Source: Spirodela intermedia (Eukaryota > Streptophyta > Magnoliopsida > Alismatales > Araceae). Taken from it: a DNA stretch of 64,000 bases. The stretch covers positions 4,856,001 to 4,920,000 of the forward strand of contig LR746271.1 of the NCBI GenBank assembly GCA_902729315.2, written 5' to 3'. Made by a program: the position numbers and the translations under genes. The notes under the pieces are model-generated. The model had not been told where the DNA came from and did no database searches. It was given only the letters and a program-made list of their open reading frames with translations. Shown piece by piece: positions 49,011-60,483 of this stretch (the first letter of the stretch is position 1; each line of letters opens with the position of its first letter).

Positions 49011-50582
49011 TGATGCTTTCATTATCACGAGTTAATAATTAGTAAATAATATAGTTTTAGCCTTATCTCATGATAAATAAACTTGTATTAAATTGTGAAA
49101 AATAGTTTTCAATTGATTAAAGTAATTTTTTGGTTAATTATGTGATTTTCTAAGAATTTATATGATTTTGATAGTCTTATTTTTGAGATAAATAAAGAAA
49201 AAGAAATAAAAATAAAAATATAGCAAAATAGGGGTACTTGATGGCAGCCAAGCATACATACGGGTCGGAAGCACAATTAGGGGGAGCTACAAACAAGGGC
49301 TCAAGTGGCTAAGACTAATGGGGGCATGTGTGTGCCACTCCCCTTCCACGTCATCGGTGGCCAGTCGAATGTGGGGCACAAATGATGTGGGACTAAATCT
49401 GCATTATACTTTCCCTCAAAAGGCTTTGAAAATTTTAATACTTAAACTATCTCTTAGTTATAATAAAGATATACCATGATGATGTTACTTGATAAGGGCA
49501 TTAGAATACTTATTTCAATCTCTCTCATGTAGACAAACAACTAACATGGGTTCAAATCCTCTCAGAGCCAAAACTTATACTTTTATTTGATTATCGTGAC
49601 TTTCCTACAGATTGTCAGTGAAGGATTAAGCTGTCAGAATCACTAAATTATCTATAAAGATCTCGTCAACACGGTTCACAAAGCATTGTTACTAAAATTG
49701 CGAAATGATTTGCGATAAAAAAAACACAAATCTATCGAGTAAATTATCTCCGATTGATCGACAAATAAATCATCGTGAGAAAGAAGATAATTTACTAGGA
49801 GACAAGTCATCACCTGCATTCAGTTCCTCTCCATCGAGTGATAGCCGCGAGAGAGTCGCAAAGTCATTGTCTTTCCTCTCTGTCGGGTGACAGCCAGTGG
49901 AGATGATTCGACGACTCATTTCATTGTTCCCTAGACTTTGCAGAGAGATCTAGAGATTGTCGGTGTCATCCTTGTCTAAGGAGAGTGTTTGAAACTATGG
50001 ATACTATACAATGATCCTCCCGAACACTCAAGATTTCAGTGCATCATTTATGCATCGTCACAGCAACACTGAAACTCTATTTTCCTACTTTCAACTTATT
50101 TTTTGCACCATTTAGTGATAGTTTGTGTAATTTAAATTTACTAAACTATACTTCATTTAATTACGATACTTTCGGCTTTTACAAATCTTAATTTGATTAA
50201 TTAAATCATCTATAATTATTTACATAAAAATTATAGGGCAGAACTCTATTTTTGTTCAATTCACATTCATCAGACATTGATGTAATCTTGACGTCCGCAC
50301 CCTTATTTCCTTTTTTTCTGAATTATAAATATCTTTTATTTTCATTTCTTAGTATAAAATTCATTAAATATCATATTCTTTAAGACAAAATTCTGAAAAA
50401 ATATCTAATATTATATTACATCTCTATGATTTACTTGGAAAATTATTACTATTTATAAATTTTTTATTAAATTATAATTTATATTATATTTATTAAAAAT
50501 TACTACTATTCGAAAATTAATATTTCTAGTTTGATAAATTTTAAATTTATGTGATTTACTATACAATGACTAAGTCACATCA
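49011..50582 (+). repeat. 5' LTR (A6) of the full-length element
   Basis: Begins TGATGCTTTCATTATCACG and ends ACTAAGTCACATCA. It is 1572 bases against 1739 in the 3' LTR, the difference coming from several indels. Confidence 0.85.
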
Positions 50583-50583
50583 A

Positions 50584-50605
50584 ATTTTGGTGTTGTTGTT
50601 GAGGA
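50584..50605 (+). other. Primer-binding site of the full-length element
   Basis: The bases just after the 5' LTR, TTTTGGTGTTGTTGTTGAGG, align without gaps to the TTTTGGCGCCGTTGCCGGGG sequence common after Athila/Tat-type LTRs in plants. Every mismatch is C to T or G to A, the pattern left by methylated-cytosine decay. Confidence 0.7.
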
Positions 50606-50919
50606 TGTATTACATAATATTTAGTATTTTTCTTTTTTTATCTTAGAGTACACAAAAGAATTAACTCTTGTTTTATTTTTTTCTTGCCAAAAAATTAGAA
50701 GAAAAAGAAACAAAGAGAAGTAAGACAAGGACTAGAGCATACTGAAGGAGGGTAATAATTATTAGACTTTTTCTTCAAATTTATTGATTTTTATGTATGG
50801 TAGAAGATCCTTGCATCTAAGGTTAGAAAATCTTTTTACTATTTAATTCAAAACTAAAAATCTGAAAGAAAAACTAATCTTGATGGATCATAAAGGAAAT
50901 ATAGGTCAAACTGAGAACA

Positions 50920-52451
50920 ATATTATGGCCATGAAAAGTCATTATATCCCTAATCATTTTAAAGAGCATCCAATATTAGAGCCTCGTTAGCACCCACTAT
51001 TAAATTCGAAATAAATCTAAGAATTTTTTAAATGGTCCCTAATTTTTATGCATTGCCTTTAAAGAAACCTCATCAACATTTAGAAAAATTTCATATGATA
51101 TGTGATTTAGTTAATCTCTCTTAAGTTACCCTAAAAATTATTAAGATAAAATTATTTTCTCATAGACTTAAGAACAAAGCTAGTCATTGGCTATCCATAT
51201 TAGATAGAGAATTAACTAGCTGTAAAGACATTGAATAGACATTTCTTCAATTTAATCTCTTAAGAAAAATTGAAAATATGAGAAAAAATATATGGAGTTT
51301 TTCTCAAAGATTAGGAGAAATTTTGCATAAGATATAAGAAAAATTTGTTCAAAGATTTACTTAGAAAGTTTTCTCATCATGTTATATCCAAGTGGCAACT
51401 TAATAGAATTTTTATAGAGAATTATAAAAGAAACATAGAAATATGATTGATTATATATGTGGAGAAACTTTTATGGAGTAACCCCCTAATGAGATTTATA
51501 ATCTTTATGAGAATTTAAGTGAAAATTCTAGAGATCAAGCTTCTTTTGAATTATATGACAGAGATAAGAAGAGATGAATTTATGAATTGCATCATCAAAA
51601 TGATTCTAATTTACAAAATGAGGTTAATTAGATTAATCAAATATTAGAAAAACTTGATTTACTTATGGACAATATTAGAAAGCCTCTTAATCCTCAATTT
51701 AATTCAAATAGTACATGTCCTATGTATGGTGAAAATGATTATTCTGAATTTTAATACTATAATTTAGATTAATCATTTTCCCTACACAAGAAGTGCAAGT
51801 AGCTCACAGTTTTAATAGAAATAAGGAGCCTTTTTCTAATTCTTATAATCCTAATTAGAGGAATAATTTTCATGGAGAGACCCAAATAATATTTAAAGTT
51901 TAGAAACACTTAGACCCAATTCTCTCTCTCTCACATACGACGACTTCTTAAAATTAACCTCCCTAAGTGGGAGAGTTGCACTAGATCTCATAAGAACTCT
52001 AGAGTTAAGTGTTGTCAAGAGGCACCCAGCTCTGAAAAACAACCTACCAAGAGGCAGCCCTACCCCACCATGTTGAGAGGCACTACTAGCATCTATCTCC
52101 AAAGAATGTGCTAAGAGGCACCAAAAAATGCTTGGGTGTGTGAAGTACCAGGATGGGTGACATCTCGAGAAGTTCGACCCAAGACAATTATCCAAAAAAA
52201 AAATAAAAATAAGACCCAATTCAAACTTTTAATTTCATCCAAAACAAAAAAACAGATTTCAGAAAAACTTTTAATTATAGAGGCTCTTGGGAATAAGAGA
52301 GAAGAAGGACAACTACTTAGTCAACCTATAGAAAATCTAGGGAACCGTCCAACAATAGGACTTCAGCAAGAGGAGTCTAGTAAGATGAATCTAAGAAAAA
52401 AATCCATAAAATGAAAATCTTAGAACAGTGAACATATTAAGGAGTGGGAAG
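50920..52451 (+). pseudogene. Decayed gag of the gypsy element
   Basis: In shifting frames with stops the region reads like plant gypsy gag: a PHQHLEKFHMICDLV-like stretch (about 51066-51110), then KLFSHRLKNKASHWL (about 51150-51200), then LRSGK at about 52437-52451 close to the protease, a motif usual at that point in Athila/Tat elements. It is interrupted by the retroposon at 51923-52211. Nucleocapsid knuckles are not visible. Confidence 0.7.
51923..52211 (+). mobile_element. 5S-rRNA-like poly(A) retroposon inserted in gag
   Basis: A 289-base insert lies between perfect 11-base direct repeats, AGACCCAATTC at 51912-51922 and 52212-52222, and ends in an A-rich tail (52194-52211). Two parts match plant 5S rRNA. 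Positions 51976-52021 contain ATCTCATAAGAACTC and GAGTTAAG (the box A side). Positions 52129-52185 contain TGCTTGGG and CCAGGATGGGTGAC (the box C side). Between them about 107 foreign bases carry four spaced (A/G)AGAGGCA motifs. Target duplication length and tail point to LINE-type mobilisation, so it resembles a SINE or a retroposed transcript from a 5S-bearing element such as Cassandra. Confidence 0.75.
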
Positions 52452-52669
52452 ATTTTACTTGATCCTTATCTCCAAATATTAGAAGAAAAGGAAAACATGG
52501 ACAACCCAAAACAAAATCAAATAGGAGTAGAAGAGGATTTTATAGATTTTACCATGAAAATTCCAAAAGAGAAGACAACCATTCCATTTCCTAAGACTCT
52601 AGAACCTAGACAAAGAAAGAAAAAGAAACACAATGAAGAAATAAAGAAAATTTTACAAGATATATAAAT

Positions 52670-54540
52670 TAGTCTTCCTTTACTCACTACTATTGAACAT
52701 ATTCTTGAATATGTTAGAGTTAATGAAATGTGTACACCAAAAAAAGCACCTAGAGTAGAAAAAATATTTATGCATACTAGTGCTTTATTATTAAATCAAT
52801 TACCATATAAATTGAGAGATATTGATGTCTCTTTAATTTCGTGTGATATTGGTGGATCTATTTTTTAGAATACATTACTTGACACCGATGCTAGTATTAA
52901 TATATTACTTACAAGTATTTGTGATAAATTTAATATTGATGATTGACGCAACAATCGTTGTATAGTAAAACATGCAAATTTAAAATTTATAAAACTAAAA
53001 AAATATGAATTTTCAAATATTTAGAAGTATTTCTGAACAAATATATCAATTATAATTCAATATAATTTGTAAAAATAGTGGTAATGTCGATCATAGGGAT
53101 ATAATATAATATCAGGTAAATATTCAGAAATTTTCTCAAAGAATATTATTTTTTATAAATTTTACACTAGGAAATGAACATGACATATATTTAAAATTCA
53201 CGAAAAAAAATAAGGGTGCGAATGTCAGAATGATGTCGACGCCTGATGAACGCGAACAAACAAAAATAGAGTTCTACTTGGCAATTCTTACATAAGTGAT
53301 TACAGATGATTTAAATGATCAAATTAAGATCCATAAAAGTTAAAAGAATTGTGATTGAATCTGTAAGTACAGCTTGATAAATTTAAATCATACAAATTAT
53401 CACTAAGTGAAGTAGAAATTAAGTTGAAAGCAAGAAAATAGAGTTCCGATGTCACGGCGGCAATGCATTAGTGATGCACTAGAATCTTGAGCATTTGGAA
53501 GGATTGTCATTTAGTTTCCATGGCCTTAAAAACTCTCTTTGGACAAGGACAATATAGACAATCTCTAGATCTCTTTACAAAGTCTAGAGATCAATCAAAT
53601 AGGTTATCGAATGATCTCTAGTGGCTGTCACTCAGCGGAGCAGAAAAGCGGCGACTTTGTGGCTCTCTAGCGGCTGTCACCCGACGGAGACAAGCTAGAT
53701 GGAGGTGGGGCACATGTTAGGGAGCTTCATTCTCAGGTTTGCATAGCAAAAGAAGGCTCTTCATCACATCCGGTATGCTCTCAAGAGGTGGCAATTCATC
53801 TCCCACATAGCAAGTTCCTTTCTCCCATGTGTACGACCACTCCTTGTCCCATAGTTGGCTGGCCACCGGTGACGTGGAAAGAGAGTGACGCACATGTGCC
53901 CCTAATAGTCCTAGCCGCTCGAGCCCCTACTCATGACTCCTCCCCGACTACGCTTCTGACCTGCTTGTAGGTCTAGCTGACCAACAAGTACCCCCCATTT
54001 TGTTATATTTTTATTTTTATTTCTTTTTCTTTATTTATCTCAAAGTAAGATTATAAAAATCATATAAATTCATATAAAATCATATAATTAGACAAAAATT
54101 CACATTAATCAATTGAAAACCACTTCTCACACTTTAACACAAATATAAGTTTATTTATCATGAGTTAAGGCTAAAACTATATTATTTACTAATTATTAAC
54201 TCATGATAATGAAGACTTAGCAATGATCTTAAACCTTTTACTATTACCTTAAAATTTGTTGATAGATTCATAAAACATCCTAAAGGTATTTTCGAAAATG
54301 TGATAGTGACAATTAAATGGTGTAAATTTCTAGCTGATTTTGTAGTGCTGGAAATATATTTTAATGGATAGTTTTATGATACACCAATCATCCTAGGGAG
54401 ATTATTTTTGCAAACAGCAAAGATAAATATTGATTTTTCTATAGGTATTCCAAAACTTTTATGTGGAGATCAATTAGTACAAATTAAAAATTTTGAGGTA
54501 TCAAATGATCTTAAGAAACCCTAAGTATATGATTGTCCTA
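52670..54540 (+). pseudogene. Decayed aspartic protease region, split by a solo LTR
   Basis: Upstream of the nested LTR the frame reads LLDTDAS (52875-52895), the active-site region, with D-T-D where a working protease has D-T/S-G. After the LTR the match resumes with DLKPFTITLKF and later the family's PIILGRLF-type motif (near 54390). In-frame stops are present in both halves. This belongs to the gag-pro-pol of the element at 49011-60478. Confidence 0.7.
52944..54222 (-). mobile_element. Nested solo LTR of the TGATAAG family, copy A7
   Basis: A minus-strand LTR of 1279 bases sits inside the protease of the full-length element. Target duplication ATGAT is perfect (52939-52943 and 54223-54227), and removing the LTR with one repeat rejoins the protease reading. 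It is thus younger than its host element though from the same family. The left terminus is diverged (TGACGCAACAATCG). Confidence 0.85.
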
Positions 54541-54959
54541 CCATAGATCTTCTAAATGATTTTGATGATCCAAATGTTATTGATGATTGTGTGCTAAAAG
54601 AATTAGAAGAAATAGAGAATATAAATTTGGGAGAAAAGAAAGAGGAAGGTCATTTGAATTTAGAGTTGAAACCTCTTCCCTCTATTTAAAATATATGTTT
54701 TTGGAGGAAAATAATTCATTTCCTGTTATTATTGTAGTTGATTTGAGTGATGAATACGAAGAATTATTAGATGTACTTCGAAAAAAAAAGAAGGCTATTG
54801 GCTGGAAAATGGATAATCTTAAGAACATTGATATGAGTGTATGCATGCATAGTATATATCAAGAGGAAGGGGCTAGAACTAGTAAGGAACCACAACAAAG
54901 ATTAAATCCTAACATGAAGAAAATTATAAAAAAATAAATTTTAATGCTAATATAATTTA

Positions 54960-55770
54960 TCTTATTTCAAATAGCAAATGGGTTAGTCCTACATAAGTGA
55001 TGCCAAAAAAATCAGGGATCACAATTATAAAAAATGAAAATGAGGATGAATACAAATATGATTAACTATTGGTTGGAGGGTTTACATTGATTATAGAAAA
55101 TTAAATTCAGTTACTAGAGAATATCATTTTTCCCTATCATTTACTAATCAAATTATAAAAAAATTAGCTAGAATTTTTTTTTTTTATTTTCTAGATGGAT
55201 ACTCTAGTTACAATCAAATTTATATCAACCCTTTATATCAAGAAAAAGTAACTTTCACTTGTCCATTTGGTACTTTTGCTTTTAAATGCATGCTTTTTGG
55301 TTTGTGTAATAGTCCAATCACATTTCAAAGATGTATGCCATCTATTTTTTCTGATATGACTAGAAAATTCATAAAAAATTTTATGGATGATTTTTCTATT
55401 TTTGGTGAATCATTTGATGAATGCTTAAATCATTTACAGCATATACTTGAGAAATATATAGAGAAAAAGTTAGTTTTGAGTTGGGAGAAATCACATTTTA
55501 TAGTGAGAGAGGGAGTCATGTTGGATCATATTGTGAGTAAAAAGAGTTTAGAGGTCGACAGAGCAAAAATTAATATTATATCTAAAATTAAACCTCCGAA
55601 TTTAGTAAAAAAGATTAAATCTTTCTTGGGTCATGCAGATTATTATAGAAAATTTATTCAAGAGTTTTAGAAAATTTCTAAACCTCTCATCATGTTATTA
55701 TCTAAAGAGATGCCTTTTAATTTTGATGAGAAATGTTCTGTCTTTTTTTGAAATAAAAAGATTACTAATT
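54960..55770 (+). pseudogene. Decayed reverse transcriptase region
   Basis: Contains SKWVSP and MPKKSGI (54976-55020), then FTCPFGTFAF and FGLCNSP, then the catalytic MDD within FMDDFSIFG (55380-55406), then FLGHADYYRKFI near 55623-55660. These are gypsy RT motifs in the right order. The part from 55290 to 55670 is one open frame of 126 codons; upstream and downstream parts have stops and a frameshift near 55060. Confidence 0.85.
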
Positions 55771-55789
55771 GAGGCACCCATTTTACAAG

Positions 55790-56215
55790 CTCCTGATTAA
55801 TCTTTCCCTTTAAAATAATGTGCGATGCATCGAATTATGTAGTGGGAGCCATTCTATGACAAAGAAAAGAATCAAAACCCATAGTAATTTCATATGCTAC
55901 TTAAATTATATCCGATGCTCAATTAAATTATACCAACTGAAAAAGAATTGTTAGCTATAGTATTTTCGTTAAAAAGGTTTAGATCATATATTTTGGGAGC
56001 TAAAATTAGTAGTTATATTGATCATGTAGTATTAAAATATTTATTAAATAAGAAAGATGCAAAGACATGTTTATCAAGAGAGATTTTATTGTTGTAGGAA
56101 TATAACTTAGAAATAAACAATAAAAAAGGTTTCGAGAATGTTGTTAGTGACCATCTTTCTAGATTGAGTAATATAGGAATAAATACAATACCTTTACAAG
56201 ACACATTTTCAAATA
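55790..56215 (+). pseudogene. Decayed RNase H region
   Basis: A stretch containing CDASNYVVGAIL and ISYAT, followed by a frame with KELLA(I/V)VF and KRFRSYILG, and ending in NVVSDHLSRLS, follows RT as in other gypsy pol genes. Several stops interrupt it. Confidence 0.75.
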
Positions 56216-56419
56216 AGTAATTGATGGCAGCTCAACATCAACCATCACAATGGTATGTACATATTGTTAATTTTTTGGTTTCTAGAATAGTAGGATAAGA
56301 ACAATAGAATAGTAGGATAAGAACAGAAAAACATCATTTCTTTTCTAAGATTAGAAATTATTTTTGGCATGATCTTGATTTATATTACTTGGGCAATGAT
56401 CAAATTTTAAGGAGATGTA

Positions 56420-57480
56420 TTCCTGAAGAAGAATATCATAGCATTCTTAACATGTGTCATTCATCTAACTATGGAGAACATTTCTCTAGATGAAAAATAG
56501 CTGCAAAAATTATTTAGTGTGGTTTTTATTAACCTACAATCATTAAAGATTCTATATAATTTAATAGAATATGTATTTCATACCAATCTATAGGTAACAT
56601 GAGTAAAAAAAATGAAATGCTCATGGGTAACATGTTAGTAGTTGAAATTTTTGATGTATGAGGAATAGATTTCATGAGTCCCTTTCTATCAACTAAAAAA
56701 TATAAATATATTTTACCTACTATTGATTATGTGTCTAAGTGGGTGAAAGTTATTCCTACTAGAACTAATGATCATAAAATCATGATAAAATTTATGTAGA
56801 AAAATATTTTTTCAAAATTTGTATGTTCTAAATTTACTATTAGTGATGAAGGAATATATTTTAAAAATAAACATTTCAAGAAATCATTGAAAAAGAATGT
56901 ACACCATAGAGTAGCCACTTCATATCATCCCCAAACAAGTGAGTAAGATGAAGTAACAAATACAGAAATTCAAGGATTTTGAGAAAAATAGTTAGACCAA
57001 ATAGGAAAGATTGGCCCACAAAATTACAAGATGTATTATGGGCTTATAGAACAACTTATAAAAATCCCATAAGCATGTCTCCATTTCATCTCATTCTTGG
57101 AAAGCCGTGTCATCTTCTTGTGGAAATAGATTATAAAGTATTATGGGCTATAAAAAATTTATGTATGGATGAAAAATTAGTTGGTGGGCATAGAATTTTC
57201 CAGCTATATGAACTAGAGTTATGAAAATTATAGAATATATAAAGAAAAAACTAAAACTTTTCATGATAAATACATTAGTAGAAAAAAGTGTGGTTATATG
57301 ATTCTACGCTGAAATTATTCTCAAGAAAATTAAAATCAAAATAGATAGGGCCTTATGTGATGGAAGAGACATATGATCATGAGGCTGTAATAATTAAAGA
57401 TCTTAAAAGTGATCATAACTTTAAGGTAAATGAACAGTAGCTTAAACATTATATAGAACATGAATGCCTAGTAGAAAAAT
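56420..57480 (+). pseudogene. Decayed integrase region
   Basis: Core motifs are FDV-stop-GIDFM (about 56649-56675, a tryptophan codon turned to stop), DYVSKWVKV, and SYHPQTSE (about 56920-56943). The C-terminal part around 56979-57224 is open and reads [18 protein letters not shown] and SPFHLILGK, followed by VNEQ-stop-LKHY at the end. Integrase after RNase H defines the Ty3/gypsy order. Confidence 0.8.
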
Positions 57481-58739
57481 AAATTTATTATTAAAGAAAT
57501 TTAAGAGTAAGACTAATGTGTTCAGCTGGAGACATTAAATTTAGCACTACATAGGAGGCAACCCATGGTCTTTACTTCATTCTTTTTTTTTTAAGCTTTG
57601 TCTTTCTTAGAATTTCATAATACTTGTTTCTATGTTTATTTATTTTTCAAAAAAGTGCAAGAGCAGGAGTGTAAGATGAAGTGGAAAATTAAAAACGAGG
57701 TTGAGGTGATGTCTTTCTGAGCTTTATCATTTATGACAACATTTTTAGTGCTTAACTTTGCATATATGCCTGCTTTACTTAAAAATTATATTCTCTGCAT
57801 ATTATGTTCTCATTTTTCTATGTTATTGAGGATAATTTCATTTTTAAGTTGGGGTAAAGTATTAATTCTTAATTTATGCTGTAGGATGATTAAAAACATG
57901 TGTTTGCATTTTTTTCATGCTCACTTAGAACATCAACAAAAAAAAATCAAAAAAGCTATAGCATCTATTTTCTATTTTTTTTGTCAAAAATAATAGACTG
58001 ATAGATAATATGGATTTGATTTTATAAATTTTCACTTCATGATCTTGATGGATAATATTTACTTGATGTGAAAATTTGATTGATCATTTGAGTTTAATAG
58101 AGATTTTTACACCCTCATCTATAGGACTTGTGAGGAGAAATACTTACTTTGAAAAATAAAAAGAGAGAGCAATGTAAAAAATTTAGAAACAAAAAGTACA
58201 TATAGGACATCATTCTTATTGTCAAAAATCGTGTATAGAAAAACACTTTTTGTAAAATAAGTGGATAAGTGAAAGCCCTAAAAATGAAAATTGCACATGG
58301 AGGGTGTGAGACATCATTCTTATTGTCAAAATTTGTCTATAAGAAAACCAACTTATCTACTATATAAAATAAAATAAAAAAGAAGAAATATATTATAAAC
58401 TTCAAAAACCAAGCCATAGAAAAAAGAAAATATATGATCAATATTATTCTTGAATGAATATTAATAATTGAAATATGTTGTAAATACATCTATAAGTGAA
58501 GAAACAATAAAGATGTGAATAGAAGAAGTGAATTGTAGATTGTTATTCAAAAGAGTGTTTAAACATTTAAGTGCTAGACATCATTCTTAAATACTTGATA
58601 TAAGAATCCAAAGTGTCTAAAGTGCATCATTTCTAATTGTATTTTTTTTATACATTGAAATATGATGTTTGAGATTTATGAATTTTTATTGTTGTAATTT
58701 CATTACTAAGTGACTAACAATGTTTTAAGTTGAGCGGTG
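57481..58739 (+). other. Non-coding tail and polypurine tract of the element
   Basis: No supported coding region. It holds the AGGAGGCAACCCATGG run and a TTATTGAGGATAATTTCATT run, both also present in the remnant at 25850-27264. The polypurine tract is the mutated TTAAGTTGAGCGGTG at 58725-58739, directly before the 3' LTR. Confidence 0.7.
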
Positions 58740-60478
58740 TGATAAGTCTTCATTACTATAAGTTAATAATTAGTAAATAATATATTTTTAGTCTTAACTC
58801 ATGATAAATAAATTTATATTCATGTTTAATTGTGAAAAGTGGTTTTTTATTGATTAATGTAAATTTTTGGCTAATTATGTTATTATCTATGAATTTATAT
58901 AATTTTTATAGTCTTATTTTTGAGATAAATAAAGAAAAAAAATTTAAATAAAAATCTATCAAAAGGGGGGTACCTACAAGCTAGCCGAGCCTACAAGCAG
59001 GTCAAAAGTGTAGTCGAGGGGAGCCATGAGCTGGGGCTCGAGCAACTAAGATCGATGAGAGTAGGTGTGCACCACTCTTCTTCCATGTCACTAGTGGTCA
59101 ATTGGCTATGGGGCAAAGAGTAGTCATACATTCGAGAGAAAGGGACTCATCCCCTACAAATGTGATATTTATCCAAAACTTTAGTACACAAACGATTTGA
59201 GATTAAGCCTGTGTCACACTTTTCTTTTGAAAGGTTTCAAAGATTTTAATATCTAAACTACCCTTTAGTTATAACAAAGATATATCATTATGATTTCACT
59301 TGATAAGGATATTAGAGTACTTATTTCAATCTCTCTTATATAAGCAGGTAATTGATGCAGGTTCGAATCCTCCTAGAGCCAAAACTTGTACTTTTATTTG
59401 ATTATCGTGATTTTTCTATAGATCATCAGTAAACAATTAAGCTGCAAAAATCCTTGGATCATCAGTGAAAATCTCGTGAACACAATTCATGGAGCATTGT
59501 TACTAAAATTTTTAAAAAAATCGTGATAAAAAGATTACAAATCCATCAAGTAAATCATCTTTAATTGATTGACAAATAAGCCATCATCGAGAAGAGGATG
59601 ATCTACTAGGAGACAAGTTACCACCTCTTGAGAGTGTACCAGATGTGATGTAGAGCCTCCTCTTACTGCATGCACTTGAGGATGAAGCTCCCTAATACAT
59701 GCCCCACCTCCATTCAACTTCTCTCCATCGAGTGACAGTTGCTAGAGAGTCGTAAAGTCACCATTTTTTTACTCCGCCGGATGACAGTTATTGGAGATGA
59801 TTTGACAGCCCATTTTATTAATTTCTAGACTTTGTAAGAAGATGTAAAAATTGTTCACGTCATCCTTGTCCAACGAGAGCCTTCGAGATTGTGGACACTA
59901 TATGACGATCTTCTCAAATGCTTAAGATTCTGGTCCATCATCGAGGCATCACCGTCGCGACGTCAGAACTTTATTTTCTTACTTTCAACTTAATTTTCAC
60001 TTCATTTGGTGATAAGTTGTGTGATTTAAAATTGTCAAGTTACACTTCATTCAATTATGATACTTCTAACTTTTACAGATCTTAATTTGATCAATTAAAT
60101 TATCTGTAATCACTTACGTAAGAATCACGAGGTGGAACTCTATTTTTGCCCCATTTGCATTTGTCATGTGCTGATGTCCGCACCCTTATTTCCTTTTTTT
60201 GTAAATTTTAAATATATTACATTTTTATTTTTTAGTATAAAATTTATACAAAATTTTATATTAAAAAGTATTCTTTGAGAATAATATTAAAAAATTATCT
60301 GATACTATATTACATCCCTATGATTGACTTAAAAAATTACCACTATTTTTAGAAGTTTTATTGAATTATAATTGATGTCTTTGTTGAGAAATACTTTTAA
60401 ATATGTAAAAATTAGTATTTTCTAGTTTTATAAATTTTAAATTTTTGTGAGTTACTACACAATAACTAAGTCACATCA
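58740..60478 (+). repeat. 3' LTR (A8) of the full-length element
   Basis: TGATAAGTCTTCATTACTATA to ACTAAGTCACATCA, 1739 bases. It contains the pol III box B-like GGTTCGAATCC at 59360-59370. A 60-codon minus-strand frame at 59535-59717 lies wholly inside it and is not a gene. Confidence 0.85.
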
Positions 60479-60483
60479 ATAAA

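Larger units (their letters stand above)
49011..60478 (+). mobile_element. Full-length Ty3/gypsy Athila/Tat-type LTR retrotransposon, decayed
   Basis: Two LTRs (49011-50582 and 58740-60478) bracket an internal region. The 5-base target duplication ATAAA is perfect (49006-49010 and 60479-60483). The order is LTR, primer-binding site, gag, protease, RT, RNase H, integrase, long non-coding tail, polypurine tract, LTR, that is pol in gypsy order. Many stops and frameshifts make it inactive. Two younger insertions lie inside it: a 5S-like retroposon (51923-52211) and a solo LTR (52944-54222). Without the solo LTR and its extra target copy it would be about 10.2 kb. Confidence 0.85.

Noticed and set aside
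51976-52185. A genuine 5S rRNA gene
   Set aside because: The match is split by foreign bases, many positions differ, and the copy has a poly(A) tail and target duplications, so it is a retroposon and not a working 5S gene.
59340-59385. A tRNA gene in the LTR
   Set aside because: Only a box B-like T-arm is visible; no matching acceptor stem, D-arm or anticodon loop can be drawn.
49011-60478. An active retrotransposon
   Set aside because: Stops and frameshifts occur in gag, protease, RT, RNase H and integrase, the protease active site is changed, and two later insertions interrupt it.
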